DNA of 64,000 nt from Pseudomonas sp. DTU_2021_1001937_2_SI_NGA_ILE_001 (lineage in GTDB: Bacteria > Pseudomonadota > Gammaproteobacteria > Pseudomonadales > Pseudomonadaceae). The stretch is from contig NZ_CP135971.1 of the NCBI RefSeq assembly GCF_032463525.1, positions 4,838,501 through 4,902,500 on the forward strand. Direction: 5' to 3'. The notes under the pieces are model-generated. The model made no database searches. It was not told the origin of the DNA and worked only from the letters and a program-made list of their open reading frames with translations. Both the position numbers and the translations under genes were made by a program. Positions 12,744-22,972 of this stretch are shown piece by piece (within the stretch, counting starts at the first letter, position 1; each line of letters begins with the position of its first letter).

Positions 12744-13797
12744 ACTCGACCGCTACATCGGCAAGAGTGTCTTCATGGCCATTCTGGCGGTGCTGGGCAT
12801 CATCCTCGGGCTGGCTTCGCTGTTCGCCTTCATCGATGAGATGGGCGACCTGAGCGACAGCTACACCCTGCTCGACGCCGGCTCCTTCGTGCTGTTCACG
12901 GCCCCGCGACGGGTTTACGACATGCTGCCCATGGCCGCACTGATCGGCTGCCTGATCGGCCTCGGCACCCTGGCCAGCAGCAGCGAGCTGACCATCATGC
13001 GCGCGGCCGGGGTGTCCATCGCGCGCATCGCCTGGGCGGTGATGAAGCCCATGCTGGCGCTGATGCTGGTGGGCATACTGGTCGGCGAATACGTTGCCCC
13101 CGCTGCCGAGAGCAAGGCCCAGGCCGACCGCTCCCTGGCCCAGGGCACGGGCGATGCGCAAAGCGCCAAGCACGGCATGTGGCACCGTCAGGGTGACGAG
13201 TTCATCCATATCAACAGCGTGCAGCCCAACGGCCTGATGTACGGCGTGACCCGCTACCGTTTCGACGAGCAGCGCCACATGCTGAGCGCCAGTTTCGCGC
13301 GCCAGGCCAAGTATCACGAAAACTACTGGGAGCTGACCGACATCAGCACCACGCATTTTCGCAAGGATCACACCGAGGTCATCCAGGAGCCGAGCGAGCG
13401 CTGGGACGTTTCCCTCAGCCCGCAGTTGCTCAGCACCGTGATCATGCCACCCGAATCGCTGTCGATCAGCGGCCTGTGGAGCTATTCCCACTACCTGGCC
13501 GACCAGGGCCTGAACAATGGTCGCTACTGGCTGGCGTTCTGGACCAAGGTGCTGCAGCCGGCGGTTACCGTGGCCCTGGTGCTGATGGCCATTTCGTTCA
13601 TCTTCGGCCCGTTGCGATCGGTGACCCTCGGCCAGCGAGTGTTCACCGGTGTGCTGGTGGGTTTCACCTTCCGCATCTTCCAGGACCTGCTGGGGCCTTC
13701 CAGCCTGGTGTTCGGCTTCTCGCCGCTGTTCGCGGTGTTGGTGCCGGCCAGTATCTGCGCCCTGGCGGGTGTCTGGCTGCTGCGCCGCGCGGGCTGA
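12736..13797 (+). CDS. lptG: LPS export ABC permease LptG
   Basis: A 353-aa partner permease of LptF in the LptB2FG complex that moves lipopolysaccharide from the inner membrane to the Lpt bridge. Translation starts at a GTG (12736) that lies inside the end of lptF, giving MVKLDRYIGKSVFMAILAVLG. Three N-terminal transmembrane helices, a periplasmic domain (about 110-270) and three C-terminal helices (e.g. VTVALVLMAISFIFGPLRSV) follow the family plan. A hairpin and then the convergent RDD gene follow. Confidence 0.95.
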   Translation: MVKLDRYIGKSVFMAILAVLGIILGLASLFAFIDEMGDLSDSYTLLDAGSFVLFTAPRRVYDMLPMAALIGCLIGLGTLASSSELTIMRAAGVSIARIAWAVMKPMLALMLVGILVGEYVAPAAESKAQADRSLAQGTGDAQSAKHGMWHRQGDEFIHINSVQPNGLMYGVTRYRFDEQRHMLSASFARQAKYHENYWELTDISTTHFRKDHTEVIQEPSERWDVSLSPQLLSTVIMPPESLSISGLWSYSHYLADQGLNNGRYWLAFWTKVLQPAVTVALVLMAISFIFGPLRSVTLGQRVFTGVLVGFTFRIFQDLLGPSSLVFGFSPLFAVLVPASICALAGVWLLRRAG

Positions 13798-13808
13798 GGC
13801 TTGCGTAT

Positions 13809-13836
13809 CCACGGGGCCTGGTCCAAGGCTCCGTGG
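13809..13836. terminator. Hairpin between convergent lptG and RDD genes
   Basis: CCACGG-G-GCC (13809-13818) pairs with GGC-T-CCGTGG (13827-13836), including one G-T wobble, around an 8-nt loop. It sits between two convergent stop codons. There is no clear T run, so it may be a weak or bidirectional terminator. Confidence 0.5.
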
Positions 13837-13841
13837 GCTGA

Positions 13842-14333
13842 TCAGGCTGCCGTACGCCGTGGCAACCTGACCAACTGGCTATTGGAATAGATGTCGTGCC
13901 AGGTACGCCCTTGCTTGTCGTACAGGCACCAGAGAAAGCCCAGCCCCAGGCACAACGCCGAAGCGATGGCCACCATGAAGCGCAGCAGCGCCTGGGTGAG
14001 GCTGATCGCGCTGCCGTCGGCATTCTGCACCCGCACACCCCATACCTGCATGCCCAGCGTCTGCCCGCCATGGGTCCAGAACTTGGCGAAGAACCCGAAG
14101 GTCACCAGAAGCAGCAGCGATGACAGCAGCGGGTCGCCGTCCGTGGCGCCGGCATCGCTCAGCTCGCGCAGACGGGCCTCACCCACGAATGCCATCCAGA
14201 TGAGCTTGTAGACGAAGGCGGTGACGATCTGCACGGCCAGGCACAGCAGCAGGTCGTAGGCGATGGCTGCCAGGCGGCGCAGCAGGTGCGCGGGTGCGAA
14301 GTGGCCTTGGGGTTGTAGCGGGCGGGAGGGCAT
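13842..14333 (-). CDS. RDD family membrane protein
   Basis: A 163-aa inner-membrane protein. The start at 14333 (MPSRPLQPQGHFAPAHLLRRLAAIAYD) is chosen over a longer in-frame ATG at 14411 that would run through the bidirectional terminator. The RDD motif region is seen as LLRRLAAIAYDLLLCLAVQIV, followed by FFAKFWTHGGQTLGMQVWGVRV, typical of the family, and a final segment FMVAIASALCLGLGFLWCLYD. Three or more transmembrane helices are predicted. Some RDD proteins act in Na+ or Li+ transport; the function here is unknown. Confidence 0.88.
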   Translation of the reverse strand: MPSRPLQPQGHFAPAHLLRRLAAIAYDLLLCLAVQIVTAFVYKLIWMAFVGEARLRELSDAGATDGDPLLSSLLLLVTFGFFAKFWTHGGQTLGMQVWGVRVQNADGSAISLTQALLRFMVAIASALCLGLGFLWCLYDKQGRTWHDIYSNSQLVRLPRRTAA

Positions 14334-14391
14334 ATCGAGGTCTCGCTGGCTGGGCAGTGGGAAGTGCCATGGTACCGGGAGACAGAAATCA

Positions 14392-14425
14392 AAAAGCCCC
14401 TGGTACGTCAATACCAGGGGCTTTT
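14392..14425. terminator. Bidirectional terminator between RDD and csp genes
   Basis: A perfect inverted repeat, AAAAGCCCCTGGTA (14392-14405) with TACCAGGGGCTTTT (14412-14425), and a 6-nt loop. On the minus strand it lies 17 nt after the cold-shock gene stop and runs into a T-rich stretch, so it is a strong csp terminator; the A/T ends allow function in both directions. Confidence 0.88.
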
Positions 14426-14442
14426 GGCGATCACGCAGCTGC

Positions 14443-14655
14443 TTAGGCTTCTGCGATGACTTCGTCAGCTTGCATGCCTTTCTGGCCTTGCACGGCGATG
14501 AAAGTCACTTTCTGGCCTTCTTTCAGGCTCTTGAAGCCGCTGCCCTGAATCGCGCGGAAATGCACGAACAGATCCGGACCGCTCTCAGGAGTGATAAAAC
14601 CAAAACCTTTTTCGTCGTTGAACCACTTGACGGTGCCGCTCTGACGTTGAGACAT
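14443..14655 (-). CDS. Cold-shock (CspA-family) protein
   Basis: A 70-aa single cold-shock domain: [21 protein letters not shown] with the RNP1 motif KGFGFI and the RNP2-like LFVHFRAI. It binds single-stranded nucleic acid and can melt mRNA structure. The start is preceded by AAGGA at good spacing. The name (cspA or cspD class) cannot be fixed from sequence alone. The nearly 400-bp gap upstream probably contains a long leader, as is common for csp mRNAs. Confidence 0.95.
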   Translation of the reverse strand: MSQRQSGTVKWFNDEKGFGFITPESGPDLFVHFRAIQGSGFKSLKEGQKVTFIAVQGQKGMQADEVIAEA

Positions 14656-15054
14656 TTTCTTATTTCCTTGACGCTTGAATTTAATGACAGCCTTTTACGG
14701 CATTGGAGCCGCAAGAGTACTGGAGCTGGTTGCAGGAAGTAAGAAACGTAGAACGGGATGTAGCAAGTCTTTGAGCTACTGCCCAGGTCCCGATTCAGCG
14801 ACCTTTGCAAACACAGTCAGGGAACTCTACGCCAACTCTCGTTACAAAAACAAGCCCCGCGAAACCCCGTATTTCAAAGGGCTGAGGCAAGGCACACGGA
14901 ATGCACACCGCCTTGGGGCACGGCTCATGCCTGGTCTGATTCCTGCACTTTCACGGTGCATGAATCAGGCCGACAGAACTGTTGCATCGTGATGAAAGAA
15001 CATCGACAGAACCGTGACGATTTTCTTCCTCGAGCTGTTTTATTGACGCCTTTA
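14656..15054. other. Intergenic region between csp and gcvT
   Basis: This 399-bp region carries the csp promoter and leader (minus strand) in its left half and the gcvT 3' end signal in its right half. The left part is comparatively AT-rich. An imperfect hairpin at 14936-14968 is described separately. No protein-coding gene is supported here. Confidence 0.5.
14936..14968 (-). terminator. Hairpin downstream of gcvT
   Basis: CTGATTCCTGCAC (14936-14948) pairs with GTGCATGAATCAG (14956-14968) with one mismatch and a 7-nt loop. It lies about 90 nt downstream of the gcvT stop on the minus strand. No T run follows, so termination is plausible but not certain; it could instead stabilise the 3' end. 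Confidence 0.4.
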
Positions 15055-16179
15055 TCAGCCCCTGAAATAACGTGGTGTCACGAAAGGCATTTTTGTCACT
15101 TTCATCGGCACTTTCTTGCCGCGCACCATCGCCCAGACAGTGGTCGCCAGCGCGCTGTGATCGCTGTCCAAATAGCCCATTGCCACTGGTGCGCCCAGGG
15201 TCGGACCGAAGCCGCCGCTGCTCACCTCGCCGATAGGACGGTCCTGCTCGTCGACGATCTGCGCGCCTTCGCGCACCGGAACGCGTTCCTGAGGCAGCAG
15301 GCCGACGCGCTTGCGCGCCACGCCGTCCTGCTGTTGGGCAAAGATCGTCGCCGCGCCCGGGAAGCCGCCGGCTCGAGGGCCATCGCTGCGCCGCGCCTTG
15401 GAAATCGCCCAGAGCAGGCTGGCCTCTACGGGAGAAGTCGCAGCGTTCATGTCGTGGCCATACAGGCACAGGCCTGCTTCCAGGCGCAGCGAGTCACGGG
15501 CGCCCAGGCCGATGGCCTCGACTTCCGGCTCGGCCAGCAGGCGGCGGGCGAATGCTTCGGCTTCGGCGGCGGGCACGGAAATTTCGAAACCGTCTTCACC
15601 GGTGTAGCCCGAGCGGCTGACGTAGCAGTCGCTGCCGAGAATGTTCCGGCGGGCGAACTGCATGAACGTCATGCCGGCCACCTCGGGTGCCAGGCGCGCC
15701 AGCACGGTAACCGCTGCCGGGCCTTGCAGGGCGAGCAGGGCGCGGCTCTCGAACAGTTCTTCGATCTGGCAGCGGCCTGACAGGTGCTGGCGCAAGTGCG
15801 CCAGGTCCTGTTCCTTGCACGCCGCGTTGACCACCAGCAGCAACTGGTCGTCGGCCAGGCGCGCGACCATCAGGTCGTCGAGAATGCCGCCGGCTTCATT
15901 GGTGAACAGTGCATAGCGCTGTAGGCCTACCGGCAGATCGACGATATCCACCGGCACCAGGTTTTCCAGGGCGCTGGCGGCCTCGGCGCCGCCGAGCAGG
16001 ATCTGGCCCATGTGCGACACGTCGAACAGGCCGGCCTGTTCGCGGGTGTGCAGGTGTTCCTTCATGACGCCAAGGGGGTATTGCACCGGCATTTCGTAGC
16101 CGGCGAAGGGCACCATCTTCGCGCCCAGTTCACGGTGCAGAGCGTGCAGCGGGGTCACCCGCAGGGATTGCTCGGACAT
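15055..16179 (-). CDS. gcvT: Aminomethyltransferase, glycine cleavage T protein
   Basis: A 374-aa T protein that transfers the aminomethyl carbon from the lipoylated H protein to tetrahydrofolate, releasing ammonia. It starts MSEQSLRVTPLHALHRELGAKMVPFAGYEMPVQYP at 16179, 6 nt after GGAG; an ATG four codons earlier is less well placed. Folate-binding family motifs include FDVSHMGQI, NEAGGILDDLMVAR and SRSGYTGEDGFEI. It is the last gene of gcvH-gcvP-gcvT on the minus strand, 69 nt after gcvP. Confidence 0.95.
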   Translation of the reverse strand: MSEQSLRVTPLHALHRELGAKMVPFAGYEMPVQYPLGVMKEHLHTREQAGLFDVSHMGQILLGGAEAASALENLVPVDIVDLPVGLQRYALFTNEAGGILDDLMVARLADDQLLLVVNAACKEQDLAHLRQHLSGRCQIEELFESRALLALQGPAAVTVLARLAPEVAGMTFMQFARRNILGSDCYVSRSGYTGEDGFEISVPAAEAEAFARRLLAEPEVEAIGLGARDSLRLEAGLCLYGHDMNAATSPVEASLLWAISKARRSDGPRAGGFPGAATIFAQQQDGVARKRVGLLPQERVPVREGAQIVDEQDRPIGEVSSGGFGPTLGAPVAMGYLDSDHSALATTVWAMVRGKKVPMKVTKMPFVTPRYFRG

Positions 16180-16248
16180 GATCGACTCCACAAGAGATTC
16201 GCAGGGCCTGCCCGCGCAGGGCGGGCAGGCTGGCGTGAGGGCGAGAGG

Positions 16249-19113
16249 TCAGGCTTGCTGGTAGCTCTCGATGGACGGGCAGGCGCAGACCAGGTTGCGG
16301 TCGCCATAGACGTTGTCGACACGACCGACCGGTGGCCAGTACTTGCCGTCCACCAGCGAGGCCACCGGATACACCGCCTGTTCGCGGCTGTACGGATGGT
16401 TCCACTGGCCGACCAGTTCGGCCGCGGTGTGCGGTGCGTTCTTCAGCGGGTTGTCTTCCTTGTCCAGGGTGCCGTTTTCCACCGCGCGGATCTCTTCGCG
16501 GATGGCGATCATCGCGGTGCAGAAGCGGTCGAGTTCTTCCTTCGACTCGCTCTCGGTCGGCTCGATCATCAGTGTGCCGGCCACCGGGAAGGACATGGTC
16601 GGCGCGTGGAAGCCGAAGTCGATCAGGCGCTTGGCCACGTCGTCCACGGTGATGCCGCTGCTGTCCTTGAGCGGGCGCAGGTCGAGGATGCACTCGTGGG
16701 CGACCAGGCCGTTGCTGCCGGTGTACAGCACCGGGTAGTGCTCTTCCAGGCGGCGGGCGATGTAGTTGGCATTGAGAATGGCCATCTGCGAGGCACGCTT
16801 GAGGCCTTCGCCACCCATCATGCGGATGTACATCCAGGTGATCGGCAAAATGCTCGCGCTGCCGAACGGCGCGGCGCATACCGCGCCTTCCTGGCGCTCC
16901 ATGTGCGCATGGCCGGGCAGGAACGGCGCCAGGTGCGCCTTGACGCCGATCGGGCCAACGCCTGGGCCGCCACCGCCGTGAGGAATGCAGAAGGTCTTGT
17001 GCAGGTTGAGGTGCGAGACGTCGCCACCGAACTTGCCGGGGGCGCACAGGCCAACCATGGCGTTCATGTTGGCGCCGTCGATGTACACCTGGCCGCCGTT
17101 GTCATGCACGATGGCGCAGATCTCGCGAATGCCTTCTTCGAACACGCCGTGGGTCGAAGGGTAGGTGATCATCAGCGCGGCGAGGCGGTCACGGTGTTCT
17201 TCGGCCTTGGCGCGCAGGTCTTCGATGTCCACGTTGCCGCGGGCGTCGCAGGCGGTCACCACCACGCGCATGCCGGCCATCTGGGCGGTGGCCGGGTTGG
17301 TGCCGTGCGCCGAGGAGGGGATCAGGCATACGTCGCGGTCGTTGTCGCCACGGCTCTGGTGATAGGCGCGGATCGCCAGCAGGCCGGCGTACTCGCCTTG
17401 GGAGCCGGCGTTGGGCTGCAGCGACACGGCGTCATAGCCAGTGGCGGCGCAGAGCATGGCCTGCAGCTCGTCGGTCATGGCCTTGTAGCCGGTGCTCTGC
17501 GACGCGGGGGCGAACGGGTGCAGGCTGCCGAACTCGGCCCAGGTGACCGGGATCATTTCGCTGGCGGCGTTGAGCTTCATGGTGCAGGAACCCAGCGGGA
17601 TCATGCTGCGGTCCAGCGCCAGGTCCTTGTCGGCCAGTTTGCGCAGGTAGCGCATCAGCTCGGTTTCCGAGTGGTAGCGATTGAATACCGGGTGTTCGAG
17701 GATCGCCGACTCACGCAGCAGGCTATGCGGCAGGCGCGAGTGGGTGCTGGCGGCCAGGGCGTCGAAGTCCGGCAGCGTCTGGCCGTCGTCGGCGAACAGC
17801 GCCCACAGGGCCTTGACGGCTTCGACGGTGGTGGTTTCGTCGAACGACAGACCCAGGCGCTGGCTGTCGATCACCCGCAGGTTGATCTGCTGGGCCTGGG
17901 CGCGGGCATGCAGGTCGGCGGTGCGTGGGCCGCTGGCCAGGGTCAGGGTGTCGAAGAAGAACGCCTGTTCCACCTCAAGGCCCACCTGGGCGACGCCGGC
18001 AGCGAAGATCGCGGTCAGGCGGTGCACGCGGTTGGCGATGCGGGTCAGTCCCTGGGGGCCGTGGTAGACGGCGTACATGCTGGCAATGTTGGCCAGCAGC
18101 ACCTGAGCGGTGCAGATGTTGCTGGTGGCCTTCTCACGGCGGATGTGCTGCTCGCGGGTCTGCATGGCCAGGCGCAGTGCCTGCTCGCCGTGGCGGTCGA
18201 CGGAAACGCCGACCAGACGGCCTGGCATGTCGCGCTTGAAGGCATCACGGGTCGAGAAATACGCGGCGTGCGGTCCACCGAAGCCCAGCGGCACACCGAA
18301 GCGCTGTGCCGTGCCGATGGCCACGTCGGCGCCGAATTCGCCGGGCGGGGTCAGCAGGGTCAGCGCCAGCAGGTCGGCGGCGACCGCGACCAGGGCGTTG
18401 CTGCCGTGGAAGCGTTCGATCAGTTCGCGGTAGTCGAACACGTCGCCGTTGCTGGCCGGGTACTGCAGCAGGGCGCCGAAGTAGTCGCTGACATCGCCCA
18501 GCTCGTTCTCGTCGGCGACCACCACGGTAATGCCCAGTGGCTCGGCACGGGTGCGCAGCACGTCGAGGGTCTGTGGATGGCAATGGCTGGAGGCGAAGAA
18601 ATGCTGGCTGCCCTTGTTCTTGCTCAGGCGCTTGCAGAAGGTCATGGCTTCGGCGGCAGCGGTGGCTTCATCGAGCAGCGAGGCATTGGCGATGGGCAGG
18701 CCGGTCAGGTCGCTGATCAGGGTCTGGAAGTTCAGCAGGGCTTCCAGGCGGCCCTGGGAGATCTCTGGCTGGTACGGGGTGTAGGCGGTGTACCAGGCCG
18801 GATTCTCCAGCAGGTTGCGCAGGATCGGCGCCGGCGTGTGGGTGTTGTAGTAACCCTGGCCGATGTAATGGGTAAACAGCTGGTTGCGGCCGGCGATGGC
18901 CTTGAGCGAGGCCAGGGCGTCGGCTTCGCTCTGTCCGGCCGGCAGGTCCAGTACGCTGGTGCCCTTGATGCTGTCGGGGATCACGCTGGCGCTCAGGGCC
19001 TCCAGCGAATCGAAGCCCAGGGTCTGGAGCATGGCCTGCTCGTCTGCCGCCCGTGGCCCAATGTGGCGGGCGATGAATTCGTTGGCAGTGTCCAGCTCGA
19101 AACGATCACTCAT
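16249..19113 (-). CDS. gcvP: Glycine dehydrogenase (decarboxylating), P protein
   Basis: A 954-aa homodimeric-type P protein, a PLP enzyme that decarboxylates glycine and loads the aminomethyl group on GcvH. The N-terminal half carries [21 protein letters not shown]; the PLP lysine is in the C-terminal half at [16 protein letters not shown]. Length matches the single-chain bacterial enzyme. Its start at 19113 follows GAGGAG and lies 10 nt after the gcvH stop, so the two are translated from one transcript. The glycine-rich loop is intact, so the gene should be functional. Confidence 0.97.
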   Translation of the reverse strand: MSDRFELDTANEFIARHIGPRAADEQAMLQTLGFDSLEALSASVIPDSIKGTSVLDLPAGQSEADALASLKAIAGRNQLFTHYIGQGYYNTHTPAPILRNLLENPAWYTAYTPYQPEISQGRLEALLNFQTLISDLTGLPIANASLLDEATAAAEAMTFCKRLSKNKGSQHFFASSHCHPQTLDVLRTRAEPLGITVVVADENELGDVSDYFGALLQYPASNGDVFDYRELIERFHGSNALVAVAADLLALTLLTPPGEFGADVAIGTAQRFGVPLGFGGPHAAYFSTRDAFKRDMPGRLVGVSVDRHGEQALRLAMQTREQHIRREKATSNICTAQVLLANIASMYAVYHGPQGLTRIANRVHRLTAIFAAGVAQVGLEVEQAFFFDTLTLASGPRTADLHARAQAQQINLRVIDSQRLGLSFDETTTVEAVKALWALFADDGQTLPDFDALAASTHSRLPHSLLRESAILEHPVFNRYHSETELMRYLRKLADKDLALDRSMIPLGSCTMKLNAASEMIPVTWAEFGSLHPFAPASQSTGYKAMTDELQAMLCAATGYDAVSLQPNAGSQGEYAGLLAIRAYHQSRGDNDRDVCLIPSSAHGTNPATAQMAGMRVVVTACDARGNVDIEDLRAKAEEHRDRLAALMITYPSTHGVFEEGIREICAIVHDNGGQVYIDGANMNAMVGLCAPGKFGGDVSHLNLHKTFCIPHGGGGPGVGPIGVKAHLAPFLPGHAHMERQEGAVCAAPFGSASILPITWMYIRMMGGEGLKRASQMAILNANYIARRLEEHYPVLYTGSNGLVAHECILDLRPLKDSSGITVDDVAKRLIDFGFHAPTMSFPVAGTLMIEPTESESKEELDRFCTAMIAIREEIRAVENGTLDKEDNPLKNAPHTAAELVGQWNHPYSREQAVYPVASLVDGKYWPPVGRVDNVYGDRNLVCACPSIESYQQA

Positions 19114-19123
19114 GACGTGCTCC

Positions 19124-19507
19124 TCAGGCTTGCGCGTTGGCTTGGATCAGGCGGTCATAAGCGTCCTGATCGAGCAAGGTGTGGATGGCATCGGCGTCGG
19201 CAGGCACGAAGCGGAAGAACCAGCCTGCGCCCAGGGCATCCTCGTTGACCAGCTCGGGGGTGTCGGACAACGCGTCGTTGACCGCGACCACTTCACCGTC
19301 GAGGGGCATGTAGATGCTGCTGGCGGCCTTTACCGACTCGACCACCGAGACTTCGGCGTGTTGAGTGTAGGCCTGCAATTCGGGGAGCTGTACGAAGACC
19401 ACATCACCGAGGGAATTCTGGGCATAAGGAGTGATGCCGACCGTGATGCTGCCATCGGTTTCGGCCCTCAGCCATTCGTGTTCTACGGTGAATCGCAACT
19501 CGCTCAT
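19124..19507 (-). CDS. gcvH: Glycine cleavage system H protein
   Basis: A 127-aa lipoyl carrier that shuttles the aminomethyl group between GcvP, GcvT and the L protein. It starts [26 protein letters not shown] and carries the lipoylation lysine at Lys60 ([12 protein letters not shown]). It is the first gene of the operon and has AGGAG 6 nt before the ATG. The leader contains a -24/-12 promoter, an IHF site and repeat elements described separately. No lipoamide dehydrogenase gene is present nearby; that subunit is usually encoded elsewhere. Confidence 0.97.
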   Translation of the reverse strand: MSELRFTVEHEWLRAETDGSITVGITPYAQNSLGDVVFVQLPELQAYTQHAEVSVVESVKAASSIYMPLDGEVVAVNDALSDTPELVNEDALGAGWFFRFVPADADAIHTLLDQDAYDRLIQANAQA

Positions 19508-19562
19508 AAAGACTCCTAGGGGGCAGGTGCATGCTGCATGGGCATGCGTTATGAGTCTGATT

Positions 19563-19579
19563 AAGCAAATTTGCGGCCA
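19563..19579 (-). promoter_or_regulatory. Sigma54 (-24/-12) promoter of gcvHPT
   Basis: Read on the minus strand the sequence is TGGCCGCAAATTTGCTT, matching TGGCACG-N4-TTGCW with the invariant GG and GC separated by exactly 10 bp. The -12 GC is at 19565-19566, so transcription would start near 19553, about 46 nt before the gcvH ATG. The adjacent activator gene encodes a sigma54-type protein with an intact GAFTGA loop, which supports the call. Confidence 0.82.
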
Positions 19580-19598
19580 GAACCTTTTATTCCTTATT

Positions 19599-19611
19599 TA
19601 TCAATGGTTTG
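19599..19611. promoter_or_regulatory. IHF-binding site between promoter and upstream elements
   Basis: TATCAATGGTTTG on the plus strand matches the IHF consensus WATCAANNNNTTR in every defined position. It is about 50 bp upstream of the predicted start of gcvH transcription, between the sigma54 promoter and the enhancer-like repeats, which is the usual place for a bend that brings the activator to the polymerase. Confidence 0.65.
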
Positions 19612-19644
19612 AGCTGATTCTGTAGTGGCCGAGGCGCGAGTCTC

Positions 19645-19662
19645 TGTAACGAAATCGATACG
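19645..19662 (+). promoter_or_regulatory. Candidate GcsR upstream activating site
   Basis: TGTAACG-AAAT-CGATACG matches 12 of 14 positions of the P. aeruginosa GcsR motif as I recall it (TGTAACG-N4-CGTTCCG). It lies about 90-110 bp upstream of the predicted gcvH start point, a normal distance for an enhancer-binding protein. Confidence 0.5.
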
Positions 19663-19727
19663 GATCGCCAGGCGCGGGGAAATGGCTGGAGTATCAACGC
19701 CTTGATCGACGTGAGGCAGCCTGCAAT

Positions 19728-19762
19728 GGAATGAATTCGATACGGTGTATCGAATTCATTCC
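19728..19762. promoter_or_regulatory. 16-bp perfect palindrome downstream of gcsR (operator or terminator)
   Basis: GGAATGAATTCGATAC (19728-19743) and its exact complement (19747-19762) flank a 3-nt loop, and the stem extends by a wobble and two more pairs. The right half, TGTATCG-AATT-CATTCCG (19746-19763), fits the recalled GcsR motif at 12 of 14 positions; the left half is a weaker inverted copy. It lies 18 bp beyond the gcsR stop but has no T run, so it may serve as a binding site, a terminator, or both. Confidence 0.5.
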
Positions 19763-19779
19763 GTTTAGTGTGCAGCGCG

Positions 19780-21288
<1,509 letters not shown>

Positions 21289-21406
21289 GGCGGGCTAAAG
21301 AGGGCAGCCGAAGAGGACGCCAGTATGCCTTGGCGCGACGGGCAAGTCCTGTACCGATGCTGTCTGGTTATCGCGTGGTGACGACTTGTCGACCGGTCCG
21401 TGCGGA

Positions 21407-21766
21407 TCAGCGCTCCAGGTGCTCGGGCTTCACCGGTTCGCCGGACCTGGCATGCAATTGGGCGCGAATGTCTTCGAACATCCGGTCGTAATCCGCGTGC
21501 TGGGCAATGGGCAGCCCGGCGGGATTGGGCAGGCCATGGCGGATGGCGATGCGGCTGGCTTCGTGGGCGAAGTTGAAGGCCAGGTCGCGGGGCAGCACGA
21601 AGGTCTCGTTGAACGCCTTGCCGTCGATCTCGCCCTGCATGTCGAAGCTCATGCAGGTGCCTTCGGCGGGATCCTCGACTTTCTGGTAGCGCAGATGAAT
21701 GTCGAAGCTGTGATCGGTCTTTTGCAGTGCGCTGTGGACGATATGCAGATGGCCAGGCTCGAACAT
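21407..21766 (-). CDS. DUF5064 family protein
   Basis: A 119-aa protein starting MFEPGHLHIVHSALQKTDHSFDIHLRYQ, which I recognise as a DUF5064-type Pseudomonas protein. It is beta-rich at the N-terminus and helical at the end (FAHEASRIAIRHG). No catalytic motif, signal peptide or membrane segment is apparent. The ATG follows GGGAG at good spacing. Function unknown; its neighbours (GcsR and a DUF454 protein) give no clear clue. Confidence 0.75.
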   Translation of the reverse strand: MFEPGHLHIVHSALQKTDHSFDIHLRYQKVEDPAEGTCMSFDMQGEIDGKAFNETFVLPRDLAFNFAHEASRIAIRHGLPNPAGLPIAQHADYDRMFEDIRAQLHARSGEPVKPEHLER

Positions 21767-21827
21767 GGACGGGCTCCCACGCAGGCAGGTGTATGTGTCG
21801 GGGTAGACACTACCCTGCCGGGCGGGT

Positions 21828-22250
21828 TCAGCGATTGTCGTCGGTCAGTTGCGGCTGCCTGGGGGGCTCTGGCCGCGACCAGATCCACAGGTTGCCCATG
21901 GCCATGCCGGCGATCGCCAGGTACAGCCACCAGACATGCTTGAGCAGGCACAGCATGAGGATGGCGCAGGCCAGCATGCTGATCGTGGCGCTGATCTTGC
22001 TGGCCCGCGAGACCAGGCGGCCATTGCGCCAGTTGCGCAGCATCGGCCCGAACAGCCGGTGGTTCTCCAGCCAGGCATTGAGCCGCGGCGAGCTGCGCGT
22101 GGCTGCCCAGGCCGCCAGAAGCACGAACTCGGTGGTGGGCAGGCCGGGCACGAAAATGCCGATGATGCCTATACCGAGGCTGGTATAGGCGAGGATGCCG
22201 AAGAGCAGGCGCGAGAGTCGTGAGCCGGGTGGTCTGTAGGTCATGGTCAT
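21828..22250 (-). CDS. DUF454 (YbaN) family inner-membrane protein
   Basis: A 140-aa membrane protein with the YbaN pattern: a glycine-rich first helix (LLFGILAYTSLGIGIIGIFVPGLPTTEFVLLAAWAATRSS), the NWRNGRLVSRASKI loop, and a hairpin of two helices (ISMLACAILMLCLL and LYLAIAGMAMGNLWIW). The start at 22250 (MTMTYRPPGSRLSR) is preferred over an ATG at 22343 that would overlap the hemO coding end and add 31 unlike residues. Function unknown. It lies 49 nt downstream of hemO on the same strand and may be read from the same transcript. Confidence 0.82.
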   Translation of the reverse strand: MTMTYRPPGSRLSRLLFGILAYTSLGIGIIGIFVPGLPTTEFVLLAAWAATRSSPRLNAWLENHRLFGPMLRNWRNGRLVSRASKISATISMLACAILMLCLLKHVWWLYLAIAGMAMGNLWIWSRPEPPRQPQLTDDNR

Positions 22251-22299
22251 GATCGGTGGACTTGAAAGCCCGGCAAGCTTAACAGGCTGGTCGCCAATG

Positions 22300-22902
22300 T
22301 CATGCCTGGACCGTCTCGGCCTGTGGCGCGTCGGCATAGGCATGCTCCAGCAGAACGGTAAAGCGTTCGAAGGCCGCCAGGGCGCCCCGGTCCAGCTCGG
22401 CCTCCTGCTCGGCCGTCAGCGGCAGGGTGTCGAGCATACGCGTGAAGCTTTTCCAGCCGGCTGCGCGGCCGCCTTCGGGTTCGCCCAGGTGACGGGCGCC
22501 GAAGCTTTGGCTCAGGCCCAGGGCCTCGGCACGCTTGATCAGAAAGGCTGCGCCGAGTTTGGAACCCTCGGACACGAACAGCCAGCCCAGCGCCTCGGCC
22601 TGGCTCGGCTGCTGTACGGCGCCTGGCAAGCCGGCCGGCAGCGCCGCGTTGAGGTCTGCCAGGTCGGCGGCGGCCTGGGTGGCGCGACAGCGTTGTGGCA
22701 GGTCGCCTATCAGGATGGCCAGTTGCGGGTCGCGATAAAGGGCCTGCAGTTCGGTCTGGAACAGGTACTGGGCCTTCACGAAGCGCGTATAGCCGGGCAG
22801 GCTGGCGAAGGGCGCTTGGGCCTTGACCAGCTGGTCGAGGCGCGCATGCGGTTCGTGGGTGATCTGGTTCAGGCGTTGCGAGCGAAGTTCGGTGCTGCTC
22901 AT
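22300..22902 (-). CDS. hemO: Biliverdin-producing heme oxygenase (PigA/HemO type)
   Basis: A 200-aa soluble heme oxygenase that opens heme to biliverdin, CO and iron. It closely follows P. aeruginosa PigA/HemO: LRSQRLNQITHEPHARLDQLVKAQAPFASLPGYTRFV with the axial ligand His19, then EALGWLFVSEGSKLGAAFL (distal helix with flexible glycines) and FGARHLGEPEGGRAAGWKSF. The start has AAGGA 8 nt before it. It is separated from the TonB receptor gene by a terminator but has its own ECF-like promoter matching the receptor's. It releases iron from heme imported by the receptor. Confidence 0.94.
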   Translation of the reverse strand: MSSTELRSQRLNQITHEPHARLDQLVKAQAPFASLPGYTRFVKAQYLFQTELQALYRDPQLAILIGDLPQRCRATQAAADLADLNAALPAGLPGAVQQPSQAEALGWLFVSEGSKLGAAFLIKRAEALGLSQSFGARHLGEPEGGRAAGWKSFTRMLDTLPLTAEQEAELDRGALAAFERFTVLLEHAYADAPQAETVQA

Positions 22903-22936
22903 TGAATCATCCTTGTGGGGGGGGCAGGTGGGCTGT

Positions 22937-22972
22937 TGACTAGACGAATGGGCGCCGGCTGGCGCGTAAAAA
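22937..22972 (-). promoter_or_regulatory. Putative ECF (FecI-type) promoter of hemO
   Basis: On the minus strand the pattern is TTTTTACG-N16-TTCGTCTAGTCA. The same two boxes at the same spacing lie before the TonB receptor gene (25667-25702). The CGT at the -10 position is typical of iron-starvation sigma factors. The -35-like T run is shared with the terminator of the upstream receptor gene. Transcription would start about 30 nt before the hemO ATG. Confidence 0.65.

Noticed and set aside
14675..14992. 105-codon frame on the plus strand upstream of csp
   Set aside because: It lies in the csp leader/promoter region, lacks a ribosome-binding sequence and domain similarity, and runs through the gcvT 3' hairpin.
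16012..19248. Open frame of 1078 codons opposite gcvP
   Set aside because: Entirely antisense to gcvT/gcvP/gcvH, low-complexity His/Gln/Val-rich product, no recognisable domain.
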